Assembly: GCA_016704435.1 (NCBI GenBank)
Contig: JADJAB010000003.1
Location: forward strand, 1 to 64,000
From: Rhodobacter sp.
GTDB taxonomy: Bacteria; Pseudomonadota; Alphaproteobacteria; Rhodobacterales; Rhodobacteraceae
Direction: 5' to 3'
Length of the DNA stretch: 64,000 bases
Program-made: the position numbers and the translations under genes
Part shown: positions 37,253 to 45,099 of the stretch, in pieces
Layout of the letters: every line of letters starts with the position of its first letter
How positions within the stretch are numbered: the first letter of the stretch is position 1
The notes under the pieces: model-generated
Databases searched by the model: none
What the model was told of the DNA's origin: nothing
What the model saw: the letters and a program-made list of their open reading frames with translations, nothing else

Positions 37253-37485
37253 CAATCCACCTCGGCCAGCACGGCGCCGGCCATCACGGGTTCTTCATTG
37301 TCGGCGGCAAAGCGGATGTTCGCCCCCGCCACCTCGGCCTTGACCTCGTGGAACGATTTCATCACCTCGATCAGCCCGATCACCTCGCCCACCGCGACCG
37401 CGTCGCCATCGGCCTTGAAGGGCGGCTTGTCGGGGCTGGACGAGCGGTAGAACGTGCCGGGCAGGGGGGAATGCAACTGGGCCAT
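37252..37485 (-). CDS. Short biotin carboxyl carrier protein
   Basis: A 77-aa protein that is only a biotinyl domain: SPLPGTFYRSSSPDKPPF, the biotin-lysine loop LIEVMKSFHEVKAEVAG, and a closing MAGAVLAEVD. The usual AMKM is VMKS here; the Lys is kept. There is no Pro/Ala linker or N-terminal region as in AccB (about 150 aa), so this carrier likely docks only with the AccC and PxpB/PxpC proteins of its own operon. The start ATG is 12 bp after pxpA. Confidence 0.87.
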   Translation of the reverse strand: MAQLHSPLPGTFYRSSSPDKPPFKADGDAVAVGEVIGLIEVMKSFHEVKAEVAGANIRFAADNEEPVMAGAVLAEVD

Positions 37486-37496
37486 GGGGAAACCTC

Positions 37497-38219
37497 TCAG
37501 GTATGGGGCTGGACGGCGGCACGCACCGCGCGGGCGATATCCAGCGCGTTCGGCGTGTCGGAATGGATGCAGATCGTCTCGCAACGCACTGGAATATCGC
37601 TGCCATCGGTGGCGGTGCCCTTGCCTTCGGTGATCGCGCGGAGCGCGCGCGCGGCCATCAGGGCGGGGTCTTTCGCGTCATGTTCGCGCGTGACGATCAG
37701 GCTGCCATCGGGGCGGTATTCCAGATCGGCATAGAATTCCGCGATGAACCTGTGCCCGCGCGCGGGGTAGATCTTCTCGTGCAAAGTGCCGGTCATGCCC
37801 AGAAGCGGCACCTGGAAGATATCGGCGGCATCGCAGACGGCATCGGCGATGTGCTCTTGCCGCGCCGACATGCCGTATAGGCTGCCGTGCGGCTTGATAT
37901 GGTTCAACGCCACCCCCTCGGCCTTCAGAAAGCCGCAGAGCGCGCCGATCTGGTAGATCAGGCAGTTGGCCATCTCCTGCCGGTCCATCTTCATCTCGCG
38001 GCGGCCAAAGCCTTGCAGATCGGGCAGGCTGGGATGCGCGCCGACCTTCACCCCATGCCGCTTGGCCAGTTGAACTGTCGCCCGCATGTGGTTGAAGTCG
38101 CTGGCATGAAAGCCGCAAGCGACGTTGGCGATATGGATCAGTGGCATCAGCCCGGCGTCATCGCCCATGCGATACAGCCCATAGCTTTCGCCCATGTCAC
38201 AATTGACCGTGACAGCCAT
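37497..38219 (-). CDS. pxpA: 5-oxoprolinase subunit A (LamB/YcsF family)
   Basis: A 240-aa TIM-barrel-like protein of the LamB/YcsF family. Signatures are VNCDMGESYGLYRMGDDAGL, HIANVACGFHASDFNHMRAT, GAHPSLPDLQGFGRREM and HIKPHGSLYGM. The His, Asp and Glu residues of the presumed metal site are present. It is the hydrolytic subunit of ATP-dependent PxpABC 5-oxoprolinase. First gene of the leftward operon, facing a lysR-type gene over 107 bp. Confidence 0.93.
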   Translation of the reverse strand: MAVTVNCDMGESYGLYRMGDDAGLMPLIHIANVACGFHASDFNHMRATVQLAKRHGVKVGAHPSLPDLQGFGRREMKMDRQEMANCLIYQIGALCGFLKAEGVALNHIKPHGSLYGMSARQEHIADAVCDAADIFQVPLLGMTGTLHEKIYPARGHRFIAEFYADLEYRPDGSLIVTREHDAKDPALMAARALRAITEGKGTATDGSDIPVRCETICIHSDTPNALDIARAVRAAVQPHT

Positions 38220-38278
38220 CGCACCCCCCGATTGCTTTTCGTTTGGCCTGATGGTGGGGCGAGTCGGGGTGCATTGGC

Positions 38279-38290
38279 AAATTCGAATTT
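38279..38290. promoter_or_regulatory. AAATTCGAATTT palindrome in the pxpA/lysR gap
   Basis: A perfect 12-bp AT-rich dyad placed 36 bp before the lysR-type ATG and 60 bp from the pxpA start. It is a plausible binding site for the LysR-type regulator acting on both promoters. Confidence 0.55.
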
Positions 38291-38326
38291 TTGCATGATG
38301 ATATCGAAAAAACAGATGAGATTGCG

Positions 38327-39232
38327 ATGCCCCTGACTCTGAAACAACTGCGCTACTTCATCGCCGCGGCCGAGACCGGGCAGATCAGCCATGCCGCGAT
38401 GGAGATGAACATCTCGCAATCCGCGGTGACGGCGGGCATCCAGGGGCTGGAGGCGGACCTCGGCGTCAAGCTCCTCACGCGCGGGGCGCAGGGCGTGGCG
38501 GTCACGCCCGAGGGCGCGCGGTTCCTGTCGCGGGCCAGGGGCATCATGGCGGCGGTCGAGGATGCCACCCGCAGCCCCCTGGGCGAGGGCACCCGCGTCA
38601 CCGGCCGCCTGCGGCTGGGCGTCACCTACACGGTCGCCGGCTATTTCATGGCCCGCCATTACGCTGCATTCCGCCGCAGCTATCCCGGCGTCACGCTGGA
38701 CCTCAGCGAACAGCCCCGCGCCGCGATCGAGACCGCGTTGGTGTCCGGAAGCCTTGACCTGGCGGTGATGCTGACCTCGAACCTCGGCAATGCCGAGGAA
38801 CTGGAGGCCGAAACGCTGTTTCGCTCGCGCCGCCGGCTCTGGCTGCCCTCGGACCATCCGCTGCTGGCGGCAGCCGAAGTGTCGCTGCACGATGTGGCGC
38901 GCGAACCCTACATCATGCTGACGGTGGACGAGGCCAGCCGCACCGCCGGACGCTACTGGGAGGCGCACAGGCTGACGCCGGAAGTGGTCTTCACCACTTC
39001 CTCGGTCGAGGCCGTGCGATCCATGGTGGCCGCGGGCATGGGCGTGACGATCCTTTCGGACATGGTCTACCGCCCCTGGTCGCTGGAGGGTCAGCGGATA
39101 GAACAGCGGATGGTGGTGCAGCCGGTGCCGTCGATGGATGTCGGCCTCAGCTGGGCCCGCGGGCGGCCCCTCACCGGCCCCGCCCAGGTCTTCCGCGCCT
39201 TCCTGTCGCTGACGCTGGGCTCTGGCGGTTGA
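38327..39232 (+). CDS. LysR family transcriptional regulator
   Basis: A 301-aa regulator with an N-terminal winged helix (TLKQLRYFIAAAETGQISHA, QSAVTAGIQGLEADLGVKLL) and a two-lobed inducer-binding domain (about residues 90-295). I chose ATG 38327, which gives the canonical start MPLTLKQLRYF; the frame is open 12 codons upstream. Its divergent position makes it the likely regulator of pxpA-BCCP-accC-pxpB-pxpC. Confidence 0.9.
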   Translation: MPLTLKQLRYFIAAAETGQISHAAMEMNISQSAVTAGIQGLEADLGVKLLTRGAQGVAVTPEGARFLSRARGIMAAVEDATRSPLGEGTRVTGRLRLGVTYTVAGYFMARHYAAFRRSYPGVTLDLSEQPRAAIETALVSGSLDLAVMLTSNLGNAEELEAETLFRSRRRLWLPSDHPLLAAAEVSLHDVAREPYIMLTVDEASRTAGRYWEAHRLTPEVVFTTSSVEAVRSMVAAGMGVTILSDMVYRPWSLEGQRIEQRMVVQPVPSMDVGLSWARGRPLTGPAQVFRAFLSLTLGSGG

Positions 39233-39244
39233 GGTGCGGGATAA

Positions 39245-39280
39245 ATTCCTTCGAAGGAATCTGCAAATCCTTTCGAAAGG
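39245..39280. promoter_or_regulatory. Two adjacent TTCGAA-centred palindromes before the IS1595 fragment
   Basis: ATTCCTTCGAAGGAAT (39245-39260, perfect 16 bp) and CCTTTCGAAAGG (39269-39280, perfect 12 bp) have centres 22 bp apart and share a CCTT-TCGAA-AGG-like core. A TTATACT -10-like stretch follows at 39286-39292. They may be an operator of the transposase gene or part of the element's end. Confidence 0.5.
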
Positions 39281-39345
39281 CGATGTTATACTTGGCGTAC
39301 CCACGCGCAAGCCATAGATATAAGGGGTAAGCAAGAGAGTGCGCC

Positions 39346-39744
39346 ATGTCCATCCTGTCCCGCCGCGAGTTTCACGACGAAGAAGCCGCATACGCCTATG
39401 TGGAAAAGCGCATCTGGGCGAACGGCCCGGTGTGCCCGCATTGCGGCGGTGTTGAGCGGATCGGCAAGATGGGCGGCAAGTCCACCCGCATCGGCGCGTA
39501 CAAGTGCTACCAGTGCCGCAAGCCCTTCACCGTCAAGATCGGCACCATCTTTGAGGCTAGCCACGTTCCGATGAACCTGTGGCTGCAAGCGATCTACCTG
39601 ATGTGTGCCAGCAAGAAGGGCATCAGCAGCAATCAGCTTCATCGCACCCTTGGCGTGACCCTGAAAACCGCCTGGTTCATGTCTCACCGCATCCGCGAGG
39701 CAATGCGCGATGATACCCTTGGCAACTTCGGTTCCGGTGGTGGT
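39346..39744 (+). pseudogene. IS1595-family transposase, N-terminal fragment
   Basis: About 130 codons of an IS1595 (ISXO2-like) transposase: MSILSRREFHDEEAAYAYVE, a zinc-ribbon with CPHCGG and CYQCRKPF, and the helical region NQLHRTLGVTLKTAWFMSHR. The sequence stops at NFGSGGG, exactly where the IS5-family left end begins. The DDE catalytic domain is missing and I find no remainder on the far side, so the gene was cut by the IS5 insertion and its 3' part was lost. Confidence 0.85.
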
Positions 39745-39898
39745 GGGCGTTGTTGCAGAACTCTGACTGTGGCCGATTCACATCGTGAATCCATGCGGTT
39801 AGACGGGGTGGATGAGCAAGCCATCACCCGCCCGCTACCGCACGACGAACTGGTCCGGCTACAACGCGGCGCCAGGGAAGCGCGGGTCGCTGTTGATC

Positions 39899-39935
39899 CG
39901 TTGCCCGGCAACGCATGCCTGCATGCGTGAGAGGG
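39899..39935 (+). repeat. 37-bp palindromic insertion, copy 1
   Basis: Inserted between GTTGATC and TGGCTGG of the IS5 transposase gene. Structure in order: CGTTGCCCGGCAACG (self-complementary arm), CATGCCTGCATG (variable hairpin), CGTGAGAGGG (tail). The expected transposase reading (SLL-I-W-L-D) resumes on the other side, so the borders are sharp. Confidence 0.8.
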
Positions 39936-40234
39936 TGGCTGGACAATGACATGACCTGGCTTGCGCCGCATGACGGGAGCCCTGGCCGCCCTGCGGTGTT
40001 TTCCGATGCCGCGATCCGGTTTTGCCTGACGATCAAGGTCCTGTTCAAACTGCCGCTCAGGCAGACGACAGGCATGGTGGCCAGCATGCCGGGTTTGGCG
40101 AACCTCGATTGGACGGTGCCGGACTATTCGACCTTGTGTCGGCGGCAGAAAACACCGGCCGTCCAGATCCTTGCAGGCGCGCCAACGGCCCTCTCAATCT
40201 GCTGGTGGACAGCACGACGGTCCGGGCGGTGGCG

Positions 40235-40266
40235 TCTCTCGTGGTTTGCCAGCAAACCGTGAGGGG
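40235..40266. repeat. Possible third, divergent palindromic copy
   Basis: TCTCTCGT, then the hairpin GGTTTGC-CA-GCAAACC, then GTGAGGGG. The tail resembles CGTGAGAGGG of copies 1 and 2, and the loop again differs while keeping self-complementarity. The CGTTGCCCGGCAACG arm is missing, and the surrounding transposase sequence is rearranged, so borders are unclear. Confidence 0.45.
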
Positions 40267-40620
40267 GGGTAAGGCGGCGGCCATGGACACGGCCACGTGG
40301 GGGGCATCCGGCGGTGGAATCCCCAGCAGCGACGGTGACAGCGCCCGGGGTCTTGGCGAACTGCTGGATCAGATCCCGGAGGGCGAAAGATCGGCACGGT
40401 GACCGTGATGGCGCCTATGACACCCGCGCCGCCACACGGCCATCATCGACCGACCACCGGCCACCCCCCGATCCCCATCCCATCCAAGAACGGCCGGCCC
40501 GAAAGAGGATTGCCCGGCAGCCTTGGCCCGAAACGAAACCCTGCGGGCCACACGGCACTATGGCCGGGCGTTCTGGAAGCGCTGGACCGGATACCATGTC
40601 CGAAGCCGGATCGAAGCGAA

Positions 40621-40659
40621 CCCTCTCACGATTTGCGGGCAAATCGTTGCCGGGCAACG
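40621..40659 (-). repeat. 39-bp palindromic insertion, copy 2
   Basis: Inserted in opposite orientation to copy 1, between GATCGAAGCGAA and GATGCGCTGCC of the same gene. On the minus strand it reads CGTTGCCCGGCAACG, then ATTTGCCCGCAAAT, then CGTGAGAGGG. Arm and tail are identical to copy 1; the hairpin is different in sequence but again self-complementary. Removing it restores the transposase reading RIEAKMRCLKAFG. Confidence 0.82.
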
Positions 40660-40989
40660 GATGCGCTGCCTCAAAGCCTTCGGAGACCGCATCGCCGCGC
40701 GAGACCCGGATCGGCAGACCGCAGAAATCCAGATCCGTATCGCACTGATGAACCGCTTTCGGCCTCGGCACGGCCGAGATCATTCGCGGCCTGAGGGGTC
40801 AACGGGGAAAGGGGAAGTACGCCCCCAGGCGCAACAACGCCCCACCCGCCGCAAAGCCGCGTGGATCCGGAGGCACGGGGGCGCCCGGGCAATGCCGCGG
40901 AAGGGCCGACCGTGGGGGGGGGCGGGGGGGCCGCTGCGCGAAGGGCAGCAGCGCGGCCAGTGGCGGCCCGAGGCGAGGCGCGAACGGGG

Positions 40990-42876
40990 GCACCCGCGGC
41001 GCATCGACCTTCTGTCGCTGATCCCGCTGGTCTCGATCCTGGCGCTGGTGGGGCTGGTGGCCGCGCTGGTCTGGCTGGTCGCGCGGTCCGAGGCCGAAGG
41101 GTCGCGCACCAAACTGGCACGATGCGCTTGGGTGAACAGCCCTGCGCTTTCAGTTGTCGGTCGATGAAGACATGCTGGCGCGGCTGGCGCTGGACCAGAC
41201 CGGCGGCGCGATCCGGCCGTTCTGCTGCCGCGCGGGCTGCATGGCCTCGCCCGAGGCTGCGATGGTCCGGCACGACGCGAGGCCGCACCATCGCGGCGGT
41301 TCCGGGCCTTCCCGCTCGACGACCCCGACCTGACCGGGGTGGTGATCCGGGCGGGGCCTGGCCCGGCCCGCTTGGGCGGGGGGGGCCGATGGGCGTCACC
41401 ATGGCGATCCGCGCGGCGAAAGCGCTGGCGTGCTGACCGCCACCGTCTCGCGCCGATGATGCTGGGCGCCCCTGGGGGGGGGCGCAATACGGGGTCGAGT
41501 TGACCGATGCCGGCGGCACCGTCCTTGCCGCCCGCATCCGCCGCGAAACCGGGCAGGGCCGCAGCCCGCATGCGATCAGCTTTGATCCGCCGCTGTCGGG
41601 CACCGTCCTGCGCATCACGCCCTATGCCGAACCGGGCGGGCTGGCCAACACGCTTCTGCTCTCGGCGATCGGCGGGCTGGCCGCCTTTGCCATCCTCGCG
41701 CTGCTGGCGCTTTACCGCAACGCCCTGCGCCGCCGCCGGGCCGAGGCGCGGCTCTTGGGCGAAATGGCCTTCCGCCGCTCGATGGAAGACAGCCTCACCG
41801 TCGGCCTGCGCGCCAAGGACCACGCGGGCCGCATCCTCTACGTCAACTCCGCCTTCGCCCGGCTGGTCGGCTGGCCCGAATCCGAACTGGTCGGCAGGTC
41901 CGGCCCGATGCCCTACTGGTCGCCCGACCGGCTGACCGAGACGCTGGACCGCCAGCACAAGCTGGCAACCGGCGGGGCGACGCCGCAATCCTTCGAGACC
42001 CGCTTTCGCCACCGCGATGGCGCGGAAATCGACGTGCAGGTCTACGAGGCGCCGCTGATCGACGCCACCGGTGCGCATCGGGGCTGGATGGGCTCTGTCA
42101 TCGACATCACCGAGGCCAAGCGCGCCCAGCGCCAATCCCGCGCGCAGGATGAAAGCATGGCCCGCACCGGGCGGCTGGTCACGCTTGGCGAAATGGCCTC
42201 GACACTGGCGCATGAGCTGAACCAGCCGCTTGGCGCCATCGCCAGCTATGCGGCGGGCAGCCTGAACCTGCTGGACCAGGGCCGCGCCGACCCGGCCGCA
42301 CTGCGCCCGGCGCTGGAGAAACTGTCGCAGCAGGCCGCCCGCGCCGGCCAGATCATCCGCCGCATCCAGGACCTCGTGCGCAAGCGCGAACCGCGCTTCG
42401 TGCCGCTGGCTCTGTCCGATATCATCACCGAAACCGTCGGCTTCCTTGCCGCCGATGCCCGCGAGAACCGGGTGCGGGTTGAGACCGACCTGACCCCGGC
42501 GCCGATGGTCAGCGCCGACCTGATCCTGATCCAGCAAGTTCTCGTCAACCTGATCCGCAACGGCATGGAAGCGATGTCTGACGCCAGCCGCAAGGGCGAT
42601 GTGCTGAGCGTTTCCCTGCGCCCCACGCCCGAAGGCGGCGCACTTGTCCAGGTGCGTGACACCGGCCCCGGCATCGCGCCGGAAATGGCCGACAAGCTTT
42701 TCGACGCCTTCACCTCGACCAAACCGCAAGGCATGGGCATCGGGCTCAACATCTGCCGCACCATCATCGAGCTGCACCGCGGCCAGCTGACCCACAGCCC
42801 CGCGAAGGACGGGCCGGGCACGGTCTTTTCCGTGCATCTGCCCGCAGCGACCGCCGCCGACCGTGCCGCGGAATAG
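40990..42876 (+). CDS. Membrane sensor histidine kinase (DctS-like), 5' third damaged
   Basis: A first transmembrane helix (LLSLIPLVSILALVGLVAAL, from about 41005) begins the protein. A periplasmic region is scrambled by several indels between 41115 and 41490. The frame is continuous from about 41490: the second helix (LLLSAIGGLAAFAILALLAL), a PAS domain (about 41800-42110), the H-box TLGEMASTLAHELNQPLGAI, the N-box LVNLIRNGMEAM, and G-boxes VRDTGPGIAPEM and GMGIGLNICRTI. The H-box and PAS order resemble Rhodobacter DctS/FixL-type kinases. The damaged part abuts the IS5 element, so the gene may be dead or only badly sequenced. Confidence 0.82.
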
Positions 42877-42886
42877 GGGGCAAGCC

Positions 42887-43489
42887 ATGGCAACCGTCCA
42901 CATCATCGACGACGAAGACACCATCCGCGACGCGCTGGGCTTTCTCTTCGCCTCGCGCGGGATCGCTGCCGAAGGCTGGCCCTCGGGCGAGGCCTTCCTG
43001 GCAGGCTTTCCCCCCGCCGATTGCGCCTGCATCATCCTTGACGTCCGCATGCAGGGCCTGTCCGGCCCCGAGGTCTTCGACCGCCTCCGCGCCCATGGCA
43101 CCGACGTCCCGGTGATCTTCCTGACCGGCCATGCCGATGTGCCGGTGGCCGTAAGCGCGCTGAAATCCGGAGCCTTCGATTTCGTCGAAAAGCCCTTCAA
43201 CGACAATCAGATCGTCGACCTTGCCCTGGCCGCCATCGCGCGCAACGCCGAACGCCTGGCCCTTGCGAAGGGTGAAGACGACATCGCACGGCGCCGCGCA
43301 AGCCTGTCGGCGCGCGAGGCCGAGGTGATGGACCTGATGGTCCGGGGCCTGATGAACAAGCAGATCGCCGCGACCCTGGGCATCGCCATGCGCACCGTCG
43401 AGGTGCATCGCGGCCGCGTGCTGGCCAAGATGGGTGCCAGGAATGCCGCCGAACTGGCCAGCCTGACAGCGCGCCCAACGCAAGGTTAG
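42887..43489 (+). CDS. FixJ/DctR-type response regulator
   Basis: A 200-aa two-domain regulator. The receiver (about 1-120) has acidic residues in IIDDEDTIRDAL, the phospho-Asp in CIILDVRMQGLSG, Thr in VIFLTGHADVPV and Lys in DFVEKPFND. The output domain is a LuxR-type helix-turn-helix (about 135-195; LSAREAEVMDLMVRGLMNKQ, RTVEVHRGRVLAKMGA). It starts 10 bp after the kinase stop, so the two form a pair. Rhodobacter DctS/DctR controls a C4-dicarboxylate importer; no such importer is in the window. Confidence 0.9.
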   Translation: MATVHIIDDEDTIRDALGFLFASRGIAAEGWPSGEAFLAGFPPADCACIILDVRMQGLSGPEVFDRLRAHGTDVPVIFLTGHADVPVAVSALKSGAFDFVEKPFNDNQIVDLALAAIARNAERLALAKGEDDIARRRASLSAREAEVMDLMVRGLMNKQIAATLGIAMRTVEVHRGRVLAKMGARNAAELASLTARPTQG

Positions 43490-43536
43490 GCCCCCGAAGG
43501 CGGCGGGGTGGGTGGGTGGGCGACGCCTTCGGGGGC
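43490..43536. terminator. Long-stem hairpin between response regulator and CRTAC1-like gene
   Basis: GCCCCCGAAGGC (43490-43501) pairs perfectly over 12 bp with GCCTTCGGGGGC (43525-43536), leaving a 23-nt loop that contains GGGTGGGTGGG. The genes on either side converge on it, so it may stop both transcripts. Confidence 0.7.
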
Positions 43537-43554
43537 AGCCTGCGCCAGCAGGCT

Positions 43555-45099
43555 TCAGGGGCGCCACTCTGTCGCGGCCTCGGGCGTCACATCATAGAAG
43601 CCGCCCGCTTCAAGCGTCAGCCAGTCGCCCGCCACGCCGCCCGGCCAGATCACCCGCACGTCCACTGCCTGCGCGTCCGCAAGCCCGATATGCCGCCAGC
43701 CCAGCTGCCCGCCGGCATGCCCGCCACCCACCGTCACCTCCCGCCGCTCCACCCGATCCCCGCGCCGCACCTCCAGAACCGCGCCGATCGCATCGCGGTT
43801 CGCCCCCGGCAGATGCAGCGCCACCTGCACGAAAGAGCCCAGGGCCGCCTCCTGCCGCCAGATCTCCACCGCTTCCCAGCGGTTCACCGCCACCAGATCC
43901 AGCGCCCCGTCCAGGTTGAAATCCGCCACCGCCCCGCCGCGCCCGACCTTCATCGAGGCGACCCCGGCCCGGTCCCCCACCTCCTGAAAGGCCCCATCGG
44001 CGCCCTGCAAAAGCAGGTTGTTGGGATCCAGCCACGCAAAATCCGGCATCTCCGCGACATTGCCCTTCACCACATACAGGTCTGCCAGCCCGTCGTTGTT
44101 CACATCGCCGAACTCCGCGTGCCAGGCTGTCGAGGGCCGGACATCGCCGCCCACATAGGGCCGATGCGCCGTCACCCCGCGCTTTCCCGCGACATCAAGG
44201 TAGATCGGCACCCCGGCGGCCGGATCCTTCAACACCTGCAACTTGTTGTCCGCCATCGAGGTCAGGAAGTAATCCGGCACCCCATCGCCCGTCACATCGG
44301 CCGAGGCGATCCCCATCCCCCAGATCCGCAGCCGCGCCCAGCCCTCATCTTCCGTCCACAAACGCGGTGGCGCCCCCGGCTCCAGATGCCACATCTGCTC
44401 CTGCCCGCCCTTGTAATACTCCCGGTCATTCGACACCCGCAGCGACGGCAGGCCGGACCCGTTCCAATCGGTGAACAGCATCGACAGCGCGCAATAGGAA
44501 GGCGCCAGGGGCAGGGCTTCGTCAAACCGCCCGGCAGCGCCGCGATAAAGCAGGTTCTCGGTGCAGGTCCCCCATGGAAAGGTCGAGGCTTCCCGGTCGA
44601 TATAGGCCCCAAAGGCCAAGGTGGGCCAATCCGCTCCGGATTCGAAGGTCGCCGCAAAGGCGGTTGTCCAGTCCTCCGGCGCCTTGAACCGCCAAAGATC
44701 ATTCGCCGCCTCGAACCGGCAGCCGCCAAGGCCGCGCATCAGCTGCGTCTGCCCCAGCCGCAACAAGACCAGATCCAGCACCCCGTCGCCATCAATGTCC
44801 AAAGGGTAGGCCCCGGTCACATCGGCCAGTTCCGCCCCGCTGGTCGCCCGCCCAAAGGCAAATGCCCCGCCCACCGGGCTTTCATTCACCCACAAGGAAC
44901 CCGCAGCCGCCCCCCCCGGCACATAGAGATCCGGCTTGCGATCGCCCGAGCAATCGAACACCGCAGGCCCGCCGCCGACCATGAAATAGTAATCCCCCTC
45001 ATAGGCCGCGCTGATCCCCCCGGTATCGGCCAGAAACACCGGCACCGCAGGCTCGGCCAAGGCCGCCGAGGGCAGAAGGGCCAATACCCAAAGCTTCAC
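43555..45099 (-). CDS. Exported CRTAC1-like protein (FG-GAP repeats + ASPIC/UnbV domain)
   Basis: A 514-aa secreted protein with a short signal peptide (MKLWVLALLPSAALA). It has repeated calcium-binding FG-GAP/VCBS blades of a beta-propeller: DCSGDRKPDLYVPG, DIDGDGVLDLVLL, DVTGDGVPDYFLTS, DVNNDGLADLYVV and DFNLDGALDLVAV. The C-terminal ASPIC/UnbV domain includes VTVGGGHAGGQLGWRHIGL. The role is unknown; such proteins are structural or bind partners outside the cytoplasm. Its start overlaps the stop of the haloperoxidase-like gene (ATGA), so the two are made together. Confidence 0.88.
   Translation of the reverse strand: MKLWVLALLPSAALAEPAVPVFLADTGGISAAYEGDYYFMVGGGPAVFDCSGDRKPDLYVPGGAAAGSLWVNESPVGGAFAFGRATSGAELADVTGAYPLDIDGDGVLDLVLLRLGQTQLMRGLGGCRFEAANDLWRFKAPEDWTTAFAATFESGADWPTLAFGAYIDREASTFPWGTCTENLLYRGAAGRFDEALPLAPSYCALSMLFTDWNGSGLPSLRVSNDREYYKGGQEQMWHLEPGAPPRLWTEDEGWARLRIWGMGIASADVTGDGVPDYFLTSMADNKLQVLKDPAAGVPIYLDVAGKRGVTAHRPYVGGDVRPSTAWHAEFGDVNNDGLADLYVVKGNVAEMPDFAWLDPNNLLLQGADGAFQEVGDRAGVASMKVGRGGAVADFNLDGALDLVAVNRWEAVEIWRQEAALGSFVQVALHLPGANRDAIGAVLEVRRGDRVERREVTVGGGHAGGQLGWRHIGLADAQAVDVRVIWPGGVAGDWLTLEAGGFYDVTPEAATEWRP

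Larger units (their letters stand above)
39812..40790 (+). pseudogene. IS5-family transposase remnant
   Basis: Recognisable pieces in three frames follow the IS5-group transposase order: MSKPSPARYRTTNWSGYNAA, TWLAPHDGSPGRPAVFSDAA, IKVLFKLPLRQTTGMVASM, LDWTVPDYSTLCRRQKT, GAYDTR, RNETLRATRHYGRAFWKRWT and DRQTAEIQIRIALMNRF. Insertions at 39899-39935 and 40621-40659, and a replaced segment at about 40215-40280 that removes the central catalytic region, make it inactive. Confidence 0.85.
39744..40845 (+). mobile_element. Decayed IS5-family insertion sequence
   Basis: An element of about 1.1 kb bounded by inverted ends GTGGGCGTTGTTGC (left, 39743-39756) and GCAACAACGCCCCAC (right, 40831-40845), which differ by one base in the G-run. 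It holds a broken IS5-type transposase gene and two short palindromic insertions. No target duplication can be read with confidence. It interrupts the IS1595 gene and ends about 150 bp before the sensor kinase coding region. Confidence 0.85.

Noticed and set aside
43502..43520. G-quadruplex from GGCGGGGTGGGTGGGTGGG
   Set aside because: The sequence could form one, but it is simply the loop of a perfect 12-bp hairpin between convergent genes, and GC-rich runs of this kind are expected by chance.
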